Below the pieces are notes generated by a model. It searched no databases. It was not told the DNA's origin and was given only the letters and a program-made list of their open reading frames with translations. From assembly GCA_934670115.1 (NCBI GenBank), contig CAKUOV010000018.1, positions 1-41,908 of the forward strand: 41,908 nucleotides of DNA. The letters are read 5' to 3'. Of this stretch, positions 31,928 to 40,660 are shown piece after piece. Position numbers and translations under genes: made by a program. The stretch is from an uncultured Eggerthellaceae bacterium. GTDB taxonomy: Bacteria; Actinomycetota; Coriobacteriia; Coriobacteriales; Eggerthellaceae. The stretch's first letter is position 1; each line of letters begins with the position of its first letter.

Positions 31928-32767
31928 ATGACAACGGATGCATACACGTTGAAAGAGAAAATCACGTTTGCGGCGCAACTTATTCGCACGCGACTTGATG
32001 GGCGCACGCCTGAAGTGGGTATTGTTTTAGGTTCGGGTTTGGGTCCGCTGGCAGAGCGAATCGCGCAGCCGGTTTTCATTCCCTTCGCGGATGTTCCCTT
32101 CATGAAGACTTCCACCTGCACGGGTCATGTGGGCCGCTTCGTGTGCGGTGAGCTGGGTGGAAAATGCGTGCTTGCTATGCAAGGGCGCCTTCACGGCTAC
32201 GAGGGCAACACGGCGCAGCAAGTGGCGTTTCCCATTTGGGTCATGCACGAGCTGGGTATTCAAACGCTTATCACCACAAATGCCGCGGGTGCTATCAACG
32301 CGTCCTACAACGTGGGCGATTTCTGCATCATGACAGATCACATCAACTTCACGGGGCGCAATCCCATTGTGGGCATTGAACCCGACCAGATCGCCTTCCG
32401 CTTCTTTAGCATGCTCGATGCATACGATCCTGAATTGCGCGCTTTGACGCAAAGTATTGCCGACAGGGAAGGCATTCCCGTTCACCAAGGCGTCTACCTG
32501 GGTCTTTTAGGGCCAAGCTTTGAGACGCCGGCCGAGATTCGTGCGTTTCGCGCCTGGGGTGCCGATACGGTTGCTATGAGCGTGTGCGAAGAAGTGATTG
32601 CGGCGCGTCACGTGGGTATGCGCGTTTTGGGTATGTCGCTATGCAGCAATATGGCATGCGGTGTTGAGAATGCCTCGCCAAACGACGTTGAAGTGTTCGA
32701 AGTCGCGAATGCGCGCTCTGCTGATTTCTGCAAGCTTATTACGTGCGTTGTTGCGGAAATGAAATAG
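31928..32767 (+). CDS. Purine-nucleoside phosphorylase (trimeric type)
   Basis: The 279-residue enzyme splits purine nucleosides with phosphate. GSGLGPLAE (phosphate loop), QGRLHGYEG, TTNAAGAIN, TDHINFTGRNP and GPSFETPAEIRA are all standard. Near the C-terminus, where most relatives have VGMSTVPE and TNMAAG, this one has VAMSVCEE and SNMACG; the purine-contact Asn is retained. ATG 31928 has AAGGAA upstream; an earlier in-frame ATG at 31835 adds residues unlike the family. The 171-base gap before it shows no gene and no clear promoter. Confidence 0.93.
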   Translation: MTTDAYTLKEKITFAAQLIRTRLDGRTPEVGIVLGSGLGPLAERIAQPVFIPFADVPFMKTSTCTGHVGRFVCGELGGKCVLAMQGRLHGYEGNTAQQVAFPIWVMHELGIQTLITTNAAGAINASYNVGDFCIMTDHINFTGRNPIVGIEPDQIAFRFFSMLDAYDPELRALTQSIADREGIPVHQGVYLGLLGPSFETPAEIRAFRAWGADTVAMSVCEEVIAARHVGMRVLGMSLCSNMACGVENASPNDVEVFEVANARSADFCKLITCVVAEMK

Positions 32768-32811
32768 ACGCTCTCAGACGCTTGCACGATAGGCTTTTGC
32801 AATAACAGGAA

Positions 32812-32848
32812 AAATGATTCGGGACGCCTCAGGGGAGACGTCCCGAAT
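32812..32848 (-). terminator. Intrinsic terminator of the DegT-family gene
   Basis: A perfect ten-base stem (32817-32826 with 32839-32848) has a 12-base loop. On the minus strand it is followed by CATTTTTCC, giving a good tail. The plus-strand side lacks T residues but may still protect the phosphorylase mRNA. Confidence 0.8.
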
Positions 32849-32889
32849 TAGTAAAGACAATCAAATAGAAACTGCTTGGGGCGTGGGAA

Positions 32890-34122
32890 TTATTCCACGC
32901 CTTCTTTTACGAGCTGGTCATAGCAACGCGCGAACGTGTCGCAAACATAAGCAAGCTCCTCATCGGTCATGCGCGTATTCAGCGGCAACGTGATTTCGTT
33001 TGCGAAATGCGCGTACGCATTGGGGTAATCTTTGATATCGAAACCCAGATTCGCATACGCGGAAAGCAGCGGCAACGGCTTATAATGAACGTTTGTGCCT
33101 ACGCCTTCTTCTGCCATGCGCTGAATGAGCAGATTGCGGAACTCCATGGATTTTCCCGTAAGGCGCGTAATCATCAAGTGGCCCGACGAATGCTTCTGTT
33201 CGGTGTAATGATCAAGAAACTCCAGGTCGTAGGCGGAAAGCTTCTCTTCATACGTTTCGATCATCTGCTTGCGGCGCTCAAGCATGCCCGGGTAGCGGCG
33301 CAGCTGTGCCAACCCGATAGCGGCCTGGATGTCGGTCATGTTGCACTTGTAACCGGGAAAGACCACGTCGTATTCCCACGCGCCCGCCTTATTTTTGCTC
33401 AGCGCATCCTTGCTTTGCCCATGAAGCTGCATGAGCATGGTCTCGTGGTAGAACGCATCGTTATCAAGGCCGGGAATCGCGCGCCAAGAAAGCGCGCCAC
33501 CTTCTGCGGTGGTGAAGTTCTTCACGGCATGGAAGCTGAATGTGGAGAAGTCGGCGATGTTGCCCGCCATGGTTCCCTTATAGCTTGCACCTAGCGCGTG
33601 AGCGTCATCGGTGATAAGAATCACGCGATCGAAAAGCTCTTGCTTGGAGCCTGCTTTCGGGTGCCACAAGTTCTTTTTCTGCTCCAGAATGGCATAGATA
33701 CGGTCGAAGTCGCACAGCGTTCCACCCAGGTCAACGGGGATAACCGCTTTTGTTTTCTCGGTGATAGCGGCGGCCATGGCGTCGTAGTCCATTTCGAAGG
33801 AATCGCTTTGGATGTCAACGATAACGGGCGTGGCGCCCACGTGAACAATGGGCGAGGCGGAAGCGGTGTATGTATACGCAGGCACAATGACTTCATCGCC
33901 CGGGCCGATTTCAAGCAGGCGCAGAATGGATTCAAGCGCACACGTAGCGCTTGAGAACGTTGCGAGTCCTGCGGCTCCCGTGTAGTCACGCAGTTGGCGT
34001 TCGAGTTCTTTCGTCTTGGGACCGGTGGTAATCCAGCCGCTCTTCAACGTGTCAACAACTTCGTTTATCTCGTCTTCGGAAATATCGGGGGGAGAAAAGG
34101 GAATGTTCATTTTTACACTCAT
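32890..34122 (-). CDS. DegT/DnrJ/EryC1/StrS family aminotransferase
   Basis: This 410-residue PLP enzyme belongs to the family that aminates nucleotide-linked keto sugars. The PLP lysine is Lys201 in FHAVKNFTTAEGG, and the fold-type I pattern is present (VIVPAYTYTASASPI, ITDDAHALGASY). ATG 34122 has GGAGGAC upstream; the longer in-frame start at 34278 would add 52 residues with no family similarity and no ribosome binding site. It stands alone between two plus-strand genes with no other sugar-nucleotide or glycan genes near, so the product sugar cannot be assigned. Confidence 0.92.
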   Translation of the reverse strand: MSVKMNIPFSPPDISEDEINEVVDTLKSGWITTGPKTKELERQLRDYTGAAGLATFSSATCALESILRLLEIGPGDEVIVPAYTYTASASPIVHVGATPVIVDIQSDSFEMDYDAMAAAITEKTKAVIPVDLGGTLCDFDRIYAILEQKKNLWHPKAGSKQELFDRVILITDDAHALGASYKGTMAGNIADFSTFSFHAVKNFTTAEGGALSWRAIPGLDNDAFYHETMLMQLHGQSKDALSKNKAGAWEYDVVFPGYKCNMTDIQAAIGLAQLRRYPGMLERRKQMIETYEEKLSAYDLEFLDHYTEQKHSSGHLMITRLTGKSMEFRNLLIQRMAEEGVGTNVHYKPLPLLSAYANLGFDIKDYPNAYAHFANEITLPLNTRMTDEELAYVCDTFARCYDQLVKEGVE

Positions 34123-34542
34123 GGAAGTCCTCCAATCGGCGGTGGGCGCGGTGCCCTTTAGTTCGAACTCTATATTATGCGCCATTTTTCGCATTATGGG
34201 TCGTTGTGGGTTTTTATCCACAAAAGTGCGTTCGTCGCTAGGCGAGAAGTGCCGCTTGGTAGAAGCGCCGCTTGGCAAGATTGCTTACAGCAAGAGGTCT
34301 GCTGCGTCGTGCTCAAGGGCTTGTTCGGAAGCGTGTTTTACGCTCTCCCGCTGTTGGGCAGACGCAGGATTCGCCGCATTTCGTTCGGCGGCGTGCATGA
34401 TCCGTGGCGCTTAAAAAATGAAAACTACTTGAAACAATGGCACGGTATCATACCAAACGATAATGTGTATATGCCATAATAGCGTTTGTGCAGCGCAAGA
34501 TGGCTTTTGAGGGGTGCAAGCCCATGTTTCAGGAGGCATGAG
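34123..34542. other. Divergent spacer between the DegT gene and glnA
   Basis: This 420-base stretch holds no supported gene. Short AT-rich -10-like strings occur on both strands (CATAAT and TAATAT near 34170-34185 on the minus strand, CATAAT at 34475-34480 on the plus strand). A perfect inverted repeat GGTAT-C-ATACC lies at 34444-34454, upstream of the plus-strand -10-like site, and could be an operator for glnA. No GlnR site is clearly readable by eye. Confidence 0.55.
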
Positions 34543-35883
34543 ATGTCTGATCTTCAGCGTGATTTCGTTATTAAAACCATTGAGAACCGTGATGTTCACT
34601 TCGTTCGTTTCTGGTTTACCGACGTGCTGGGAACCATGAAGTCTTTTGCTGTTATTTCAAGCGAGCTGGAAGATGCGTTCGAACGCGGCATGGGCTTTGA
34701 TGGCAGCTGCATTGAGGGTTTCGGCCGCGCAGGCGAAACGGACATGCTGGCGTTCCCCAGCCCTACTACGTTCCAGATTCTGCCGTGGCGCCCCGACAGC
34801 AATGCGGTAGGACGTATGTTTTGCAACGTGTGCACGCCCGATGGCGAGCCGTTCAAGGGTGATCCGCGCTATGTCCTGAAGAAGATTTCCTGCAAGGCGC
34901 AAGAGATGGGTTTCGTATCAAATATGGGGCCTGAGCTGGAGTATTTCTACTTCAAGAGCACTGATGCGCCCGAGCCGCTTGACCGCGGTGGCTTATTCGA
35001 CTTAACGTCGCTTGACTCGGCGACTGATTTGCGTCGCGACACCATCATTACGTTAGAGAAGATGGGCATTCCTGTTGAGTACTCTCATCACGAGCGCGGT
35101 CATTCGCAGCATGAAATCGACTTGCGTTTCACCGATGCTGTGTCTATGGCAGATGCCGTTATGACATACAAGCTGGTTGTGAAAGAGATTGCGCTCAAGC
35201 ACGGCGTATACGCGTCGTTTATGCCGAAGCCCATGGCTGACCAGCCCGGATCGTCCATGCATGTGCACCAGAGTCTGTTCGATCTGGATGGCAACAACGT
35301 CTTCTTCGATGCGTCCGACCCCCTGGGGTACAACCTTTCTGCTACGGCAAAGCACTACATTGCCGGCATTTTGAAATATGCTCCTGAGTTCTGCCTGGTC
35401 ACGAACCAGAACATCAATAGCTACAAGCGTTTAGTTGTTTCCGCAAACGATTCAGCGATGCTTACCTGGTCGCGCAGCAACAGCGCTTCGATTGTACGTA
35501 TTCCCGGGTACCGCCCCGAAAGCGAACAAGATGCGCGCATTGAAGTGCGCAACCCCGACCCCGCGGCGAACCCGTATCTGGCGTTCGGCGTTATGCTGGC
35601 TGCCGGTTTGCGTGGTATCGAGGAAGAGCTTGAGCTTGCTGCTCCTGTCGAGGCAGGCGCGCAGCTTCCGCGCGATAGGCATGCACTGGCGAAAATGGGA
35701 ATCGGCACGTTGCCTGAGAGCCTGGGTGAGGCGATTGACCTGTTTGAGGCATCGGATTTCATGCGTGAAACGCTGGGAGAGCACATCCACAGCTACCTTA
35801 TTGAGCATAAGCGTGCAGAATGGGAAGAGTACCAGAGCCGTATTTCTCAATGGGAACTTGATCGATATTTGGCGGTGTTGTAA
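34543..35883 (+). CDS. glnA: Glutamine synthetase type I
   Basis: The 446-residue enzyme makes glutamine from glutamate, ammonia and ATP. Expected landmarks are FDGSCIEGF near the N-terminus, MGPELEYFYF (metal Glu), FMPKPMADQPGSSMHVHQSL and VRIPGYRPE. Size and sequence fit the GSI-alpha form; the adenylylation motif NLYDLP is not present in the matching region. ATG 34543 has AGGAGG six bases upstream. It is followed directly by a GlnR-like regulator whose ATG begins right after the stop, so the two form an operon. Confidence 0.96.
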   Translation: MSDLQRDFVIKTIENRDVHFVRFWFTDVLGTMKSFAVISSELEDAFERGMGFDGSCIEGFGRAGETDMLAFPSPTTFQILPWRPDSNAVGRMFCNVCTPDGEPFKGDPRYVLKKISCKAQEMGFVSNMGPELEYFYFKSTDAPEPLDRGGLFDLTSLDSATDLRRDTIITLEKMGIPVEYSHHERGHSQHEIDLRFTDAVSMADAVMTYKLVVKEIALKHGVYASFMPKPMADQPGSSMHVHQSLFDLDGNNVFFDASDPLGYNLSATAKHYIAGILKYAPEFCLVTNQNINSYKRLVVSANDSAMLTWSRSNSASIVRIPGYRPESEQDARIEVRNPDPAANPYLAFGVMLAAGLRGIEEELELAAPVEAGAQLPRDRHALAKMGIGTLPESLGEAIDLFEASDFMRETLGEHIHSYLIEHKRAEWEEYQSRISQWELDRYLAVL

Positions 35884-36558
35884 ATGCAGCGAAAAAATGT
35901 GATTTTCATTGCGGACAGCCTTGATAACGCTCGCGTGTTCAAAACGGCGCTTACCGGTCTTGATGTGGATATCGCAAGCGGTTCATCGGCGCAGCTTCAG
36001 AGGCTTTTGCAGCAACATCCCGATTACGACCTTGTCATTTTTGAAGCCACGAACGATTCGGGCGAAAAAATGGCGCAGGTGGAAAAGATGCTTTCCCACG
36101 AGGGAAGCGGGGCGCTGCTTGTCATTGTAAGCCAAGAGCGACTGAACGATTTTCGTTTTCCGGTGCAGGTGAAAAGCGATTTCGTAGTGCAGGGCGCATC
36201 GGTCGAAGAATGTTCGGCGCGTATTCGTCAGCTTCTGTGGCCGGGCAACGAGACCGCTTCGTCGGATTATCTGACGGTTGATAATATGACCATCAACTTG
36301 GCTACCTACCAGGTGAAAGTAAACGGCGAGCCCGTTGATTTCACGTACTTGGAATATGCGCTCCTGGCGTTTTTGGTCACGCATCCTGGACGCACGTATT
36401 CGCGCGATGCGCTGCTGCGTCGTGTGTGGGGCTTCGATTACTATGGCGGCTCTCGCACCGTTGACGTGCACGTTCGTCGCGTGCGCGCGAAGCTGGGCCC
36501 CGAGCTTTCCCAGCGCTTGGAAACCGTGCGCGGCGTGGGCTACTTGTGGAATTCGTAA
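35884..36558 (+). CDS. GlnR-like OmpR-family response regulator, nitrogen control
   Basis: The 224-residue protein has a receiver-like domain (1-115) and an OmpR/PhoB winged helix (about 130-223). The DNA-binding half matches actinobacterial GlnR closely: LLAFLVTHPGRTYSRDALL, VWGFDYYGGSRTVDVHVRR, RAKLGPE. The phospho-acceptor position in DLVIFEATND is Glu54, not Asp, so the protein is probably not controlled by a kinase. Actinobacterial GlnR is also an orphan regulator with an atypical receiver. Direct coupling to glnA argues for autogenous nitrogen regulation. Most GlnR genes are not next to glnA. Confidence 0.88.
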   Translation: MQRKNVIFIADSLDNARVFKTALTGLDVDIASGSSAQLQRLLQQHPDYDLVIFEATNDSGEKMAQVEKMLSHEGSGALLVIVSQERLNDFRFPVQVKSDFVVQGASVEECSARIRQLLWPGNETASSDYLTVDNMTINLATYQVKVNGEPVDFTYLEYALLAFLVTHPGRTYSRDALLRRVWGFDYYGGSRTVDVHVRRVRAKLGPELSQRLETVRGVGYLWNS

Positions 36559-36697
36559 GTGTTGCCGTGGATGCCGCTGTGGAGACGGCCACGGAGGCAA
36601 TTATTAAGGCGGGGATGAACGCGTAGCCAAGGTCGAAAGCTTGCTCTGTTTACGATTGCTGCGCATGTTCGCAGCTAAGATATTGTACCGATTGTAG

Positions 36698-36743
36698 TGC
36701 CGTGCATCGGGCGTGTGTTTTGCGCTCGTTCGCACGGCATTTT
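36698..36743 (+). terminator. Probable terminator of the glnA operon
   Basis: TGCCGTGC (36698-36705) pairs perfectly with GCACGGCA (36732-36739) around a 26-base loop, followed by TTTT. The loop is long, so the call is tentative. The region 36559-36847 contains no supported gene. A second small hairpin GCTGCG/CGCAGC lies at 36658-36675. For polA a -10-like TATACT lies at 36814-36819 without a good -35. Confidence 0.45.
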
Positions 36744-36847
36744 GCCATCACGCAGTTGTGGACACTCTGGACGCGCAACCAACTTGTCAATAGGGGGACA
36801 GGTCCTGCTGGGGTATACTCTTTTATCGAGCAATCGAAGGAGTAATC

Positions 36848-39493
36848 ATGCCTAAAACCGTAGCAGTCATTGACGGCAATTCCCTTATGCACCGAGCTTT
36901 TCACGCGGTGCCTCCCACTATGAACGCACCCGATGGAACACCCACGAATGCGGTGTTCGGGTTCTTCAGCATGTTGCTGAAATTCATCGATGAAAGTCAG
37001 CCCAATGCGATCATCTGCGCTTTTGATGCAGGAAAACCGCAGTTTCGTATACAGGCGTTGGAGCAGTATAAGGCGCAGCGTCCTCCCATGGACGATGACT
37101 TGCGTGTGCAATTCCCCGTAGTCGAAAAGCTTCTTGAATCAATGGGCATTCCCATTGTGAAGATGCCTGGTTGGGAAGGTGACGACATTTTAGGAACCGT
37201 TGCCGCGCGCGACGAGACTCTTGGCTTCAAAACGCTGCTGCTTACGGGCGATAAAGATGCTTGTCAGCTGGCAAGCGAGCTTACGAGCATCGTTTCCATG
37301 AAAAAAGGCGTTACGGATATCGTGGTTATGGGCCCTGCTGAAGTCGCAGAGAAATACGGCGTTGGTCCCGAGCTCATTCCTGATTATCTGGGCCTTATGG
37401 GCGATAGTTCCGATAACATCCCCGGTGTTCCCGGCATTGGCCCGAAAACCGCCACGAAACTTCTGCAACAGTTCGGCAGTATGGAAGGCATCTACGAAAA
37501 CCTTGATAAGCTCAAGGGCAAACAGCTCGAAAACATACGCGATAACAAAGATGCCGCGTTCGTAAGCAGGCAAGTTGCAACTATTGTGCGCGATGCGGAT
37601 TTGGATATTGACCCTGAAACCGTTGAGTTTCCCAGCTACACGGCAGAGGCGGTGCAAGCGGCGTTCGGCGAGATTCGCTTGCAGGCGCACTTGGGTCATG
37701 TTCTTCGCTACATTGATTCCGAGGTGCCCGCGGTTCCTGCGTTTGATGTTGCCGTTGAAGATCCCTTGCTGGGGAATGCCGCGCGCGCCCTTTTCGAGAA
37801 ATGCTTGGATAATGGCGATGAGCTGGCCCTTTGCGTTGAGAAAAGGGAAGCGGAGACGCTTTTCGATGAGGAAAAACTGATTATCGGTTTTGCCTGTGAA
37901 GAAGGACGCGGCTACTTGGATTCTCCCGAGTGCCCCGATTTGCTTGCGTATGCAATTCAGCAGGGAAATCTTGTTTGCGAAGACCTGAAGGGGCTCATGC
38001 ATTTCGTTTCTCCCGCAGATTCATCGTTGCCATCGTTGGTGAGCGTTGATGATCTTTTGAATTGCAAGGCGTTTGACCTGGGGCTTGCAGGCTATGTTTT
38101 GAATTCGTCTGCCCAGAAGTATGGCTTAGAGGATTTGCTGCAGCGTCACATGAATTGCTCGCTGCCCGAGCCGGAAGACCTTTCTCCTGAAGGGAGCTTC
38201 GCTTTGCGTGCTGCCATTTGTCTGGCGCTTAAGCAGCCGCTTTTGGACCTTATGGACGAAGCGGAAAACAGCTCGGGGTATTTCGACATTGATCTTCCGC
38301 TGGTCAGCGTGTTGGCAATTTTGGAACGCAACGGCGCCGCGCTTGATGTTCCGCGCTTGCAGCAGCTTGGTGTGCAAACGCAAGTTGAGATCGACGAGCT
38401 GAAGACGCAGATTTTCCAGCTGGCGGGTGAGACGTTCAACGTGGATTCACCTAAGCAGCTTGGCCATATCCTGTTTGAAGTACTGGGCATGGAGCCCAAG
38501 AAAAAGACGAAGGGCAAGACGGGCTTTTCTACCGATGCTTCCGTTTTGGCGGAGCTTGCCACCGAGCATGAACTGCCCGGGTTGGTACTGAAATATCGCG
38601 AGTTGGCTAAAATCAAATCAACCTATATTGACGCACTGCCGCCGCTACGTGCCGGAGATGGGCTGGTGCACACATCCTTTAACGAGAAAGTAACTACAAC
38701 GGGTCGTTTGTCGTCGTCGGACCCCAACTTGCAAAACATTCCCGTGCGCACCGAGTTCGGCCGTAAGATTCGTGAGTGCTTTGTGCCTCTGGCGCCTGAT
38801 CACGTGTACGTTTCCGCTGACTATTCCCAAATCGAGCTGCGCTTGCTGGCGCATCTTTCCGGGGATGCGGGGTTGATTGCTGCGTTTACGTCGGGTGCGG
38901 ATTTCCACGCAAGCACTGCCGCGCAAGTTTTCGATGTGCCTATCGAGCAGGTTACACCTGAAATGCGCAGCCGTGCAAAAGCGGTGAATTTCGGCATTGT
39001 GTATGGACAGCAGGCATACGGGTTATCTCAGAGCTTGGGCATTTCGTTCGGCGAAGCAAAGGATATGATTGACAGGTATTTTGCTACATACCCGCGCGTG
39101 CGCACGTATTTGGATGAGACGGTTGAGTTCGCGCGCAAGCATGGATTTGCCCAGACTATGTTCGGGCGCCGTCGCTATATTCCCGAGTTGGCGCAGCGTA
39201 ATCCCATCCGCAAGCAGTTCGGCGAGCGCACTGCCATGAATCATCCCATGCAGGGAAGTGCGGCCGACATCATCAAGATTGCCATGCGCCAAGTGCAAGA
39301 ACGCTTGGTGGAGGAAGGATTGCAGGCGCGCGTGATGCTTCAGGTGCACGACGAATTGGACTTGTCGGTTCCGCAAGCGGAGCTTTCTCAGGTGGAAGCG
39401 CTGCTGAAGAGCGTGATGGAGAACGCGGCGAGCTTGCGCGTTCCGCTTAACGTGGACGTTTCCCACGGCTCGAACTGGTCCGAAGCGCATTAA
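36848..39493 (+). CDS. polA: DNA polymerase I, proofreading site apparently lost
   Basis: The 881-residue enzyme handles Okazaki fragment processing and repair. The N-terminal 5'-nuclease domain (about 1-290) opens with VIDGNSLMHRAFHA and contains GDKDACQLA. The polymerase motifs are intact: A, DYSQIELRLLAHL from Asp658; B, RSRAKAVNFGIVYGQQAYG; C, QVHDE at 832-836. The middle domain (about 320-480) lacks the DxE pair and other carboxylates needed for 3'-5' exonuclease activity, as is usual in many actinobacteria and firmicutes. ATG 36848 has AAGGAG upstream. The stop is followed at once by a copy of the 33-bp repeat and then a terminator. Confidence 0.96.
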   Translation: MPKTVAVIDGNSLMHRAFHAVPPTMNAPDGTPTNAVFGFFSMLLKFIDESQPNAIICAFDAGKPQFRIQALEQYKAQRPPMDDDLRVQFPVVEKLLESMGIPIVKMPGWEGDDILGTVAARDETLGFKTLLLTGDKDACQLASELTSIVSMKKGVTDIVVMGPAEVAEKYGVGPELIPDYLGLMGDSSDNIPGVPGIGPKTATKLLQQFGSMEGIYENLDKLKGKQLENIRDNKDAAFVSRQVATIVRDADLDIDPETVEFPSYTAEAVQAAFGEIRLQAHLGHVLRYIDSEVPAVPAFDVAVEDPLLGNAARALFEKCLDNGDELALCVEKREAETLFDEEKLIIGFACEEGRGYLDSPECPDLLAYAIQQGNLVCEDLKGLMHFVSPADSSLPSLVSVDDLLNCKAFDLGLAGYVLNSSAQKYGLEDLLQRHMNCSLPEPEDLSPEGSFALRAAICLALKQPLLDLMDEAENSSGYFDIDLPLVSVLAILERNGAALDVPRLQQLGVQTQVEIDELKTQIFQLAGETFNVDSPKQLGHILFEVLGMEPKKKTKGKTGFSTDASVLAELATEHELPGLVLKYRELAKIKSTYIDALPPLRAGDGLVHTSFNEKVTTTGRLSSSDPNLQNIPVRTEFGRKIRECFVPLAPDHVYVSADYSQIELRLLAHLSGDAGLIAAFTSGADFHASTAAQVFDVPIEQVTPEMRSRAKAVNFGIVYGQQAYGLSQSLGISFGEAKDMIDRYFATYPRVRTYLDETVEFARKHGFAQTMFGRRRYIPELAQRNPIRKQFGERTAMNHPMQGSAADIIKIAMRQVQERLVEEGLQARVMLQVHDELDLSVPQAELSQVEALLKSVMENAASLRVPLNVDVSHGSNWSEAH

Positions 39494-39525
39494 TTGTTGA
39501 CAAATTACCCCACCTTTTGTCAACA
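39494..39525. repeat. 33-bp palindromic repeat, copy C
   Basis: TTGTTGACAAA, core TTACCCCACCT, then TTTGTCAACA. It begins at the base after the polA stop codon and has the same orientation as copy A. It lies between the coding region and its terminator. Confidence 0.9.
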
Positions 39526-39545
39526 TTTCAAGCCGCATTTGAGAG

Positions 39546-39575
39546 CCCGAGGTGTCCTGTGCACCTCGGGTTTTT
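39546..39575 (+). terminator. Intrinsic terminator of polA
   Basis: CCCGAGGTG (39546-39554) pairs with CACCTCGGG (39562-39570), followed by five T residues. Confidence 0.93.
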
Positions 39576-39626
39576 GCATCCCGCTGCGGTGTGTTGTCCG
39601 GGGATAAGATGCTTTCTGACGCGATG

Positions 39627-39646
39627 CCGCCCAATGACGTGGGCGG
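39627..39646. other. GC-rich hairpin beside the inverted-repeat element
   Basis: CCGCCCA (39627-39633) pairs with TGGGCGG (39640-39646). It abuts the left end of the element at 39649 and may be part of the insertion site. Confidence 0.4.
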
Positions 39647-39648
39647 GG

Positions 39649-39770
39649 TGATAAAAATGGCCCACTTTTCGGTGGATTTTCTTCTTGGCAATCGCCAAGA
39701 ATCAACGTTTCCCCAGGTCGCAAAAAAGTAAGTCATGGCAAACCCACAGAAAAGTGGACCATTTTTATCA
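39649..39770. mobile_element. Candidate 122-bp element with 30-bp terminal inverted repeats
   Basis: Arms 39649-39678 and 39741-39770 are reverse complements at 27 of 30 positions, beginning TGATAAAAATGG and ending in its complement. The centre holds a perfect palindrome (TTCTTGGC at 39682-39689 with GCCAAGAA at 39694-39701). No transposase is encoded. Size and structure fit a miniature inverted-repeat transposable element or a solo remnant of a larger insertion sequence; the parent element is not in the window. Confidence 0.65.
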
Positions 39771-40600
39771 GGGTAGGGAAACGCTGCCGCCTTTCAGCAA
39801 TCCAGGAGGGGCGTCGGCTGGCAAGGGCTCGCCTCACGACTCCGCTTGGATAATGCCTCTTCGTACTTGGATCCCGCACAACTTATCCAAAGCGTCGCAG
39901 TTCGGCTCGACCCTTACTAGCCGCCCCCCTTGTCGCTTTTTCCCTATTTGGAACAGAGGACGGAGGTTTGTTCCAATCCAATCGCTTGACTGGCGGGTGC
40001 CTTTGGGGGTCTGCATGTCGGGGTTCTGATGTGCGCGCCTGGGTTCGCGGCGCGTCGTCTCTTGGTCTAGGCGTCCCTTCTGGGTTTCTCGGCGGCATGT
40101 TGTCGTTTTTTCCGTCCGAATGCGCGCAAATCGACAGTGCGGGGCAGGTGGGGAAGAGGTTGGCGCGTTTGGGATCGCCGGAGAATTCTTGCGACCTGGG
40201 GTTTTGCTGTGCGCGGTGGAGATGAAAGGTCCCAAGGTATCGTGTCCGCCTCCTTGACCTGCCCCGTATCGTCGATTCGGGCGTTTTCGCGCCCGTTTTC
40301 CGACAAGATGGCCTTTGCCCGCGCATTTTACCCAGGGCGATTCGCTGCATTCGTCAAGGCTGCTCGGCAATGGAAGGAGCTTGCCCCCAGAAGCGTCCTT
40401 TCGCATTCGGGGTGCTGAATTGTTGACAAAAGGCGGGGTGGTTTGTCAACAAGGGAACGGGGGCGCGGTCTTGCCAGGGTGCGCCGCAAGTTGACGGAAT
40501 GCGGCGTTCGTCAAGGAAAGCGCGGGTCGGAAGCGCGAGGCGGATTACGGAGGGCTGCCGAAAGCGCGGGGGAGTAACGAAAGGCGCGCTATCGCCGCAG
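39771..40600. other. Gene-poor stretch after the inverted-repeat element
   Basis: No credible protein gene was found here. Open frames on both strands are arginine/proline-rich and lack ribosome binding sites. Visible structure: an 8-base inverted repeat (TTGGAACA 39948-39955 with TGTTCCAA 39969-39976), a weak terminator-like hairpin (CGGGCG 40278-40283 with CGCCCG 40290-40295, then TTTT), and the fourth 33-bp repeat copy. It could be decayed insertion DNA. Confidence 0.55.
40420..40452. repeat. 33-bp palindromic repeat, copy D (opposite orientation)
   Basis: TTGTTGACAAA, core AGGCGGGGTGG, then TTTGTCAACAA. The arms are perfect; the core differs from copy B at three positions. It lies about 210 bases upstream of the second riboswitch. 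Confidence 0.88.
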
Positions 40601-40605
40601 AGGGC

Positions 40606-40635
40606 TTGACCCCCCCCTTGACTCGATGCCATACT
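40606..40635 (+). promoter_or_regulatory. Possible promoter of the second riboswitch transcript
   Basis: TTGACC (40606-40611) and CATACT (40630-40635) are 18 bases apart; a second TTGACT at 40618-40623 is close by. Initiation near 40642 would be just before the aptamer. Confidence 0.4.
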
Positions 40636-40660
40636 GTACCCAACACAACCGAATATTGAA

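Noticed and set aside
34155..34180. tRNA-like TTCGAA segment
   Set aside because: No acceptor or anticodon stems can be drawn around it.
39834..40406. 190-codon minus-strand frame in the gene-poor stretch
   Set aside because: Low-complexity Arg/Pro/Thr-rich translation, no ribosome binding site, and overlapping frames of similar quality on both strands.
20359..40452. 33-bp palindromic repeats as CRISPR repeats
   Set aside because: The size is right, but copies are single, kilobases apart and in both orientations, with no spacers or cas genes.
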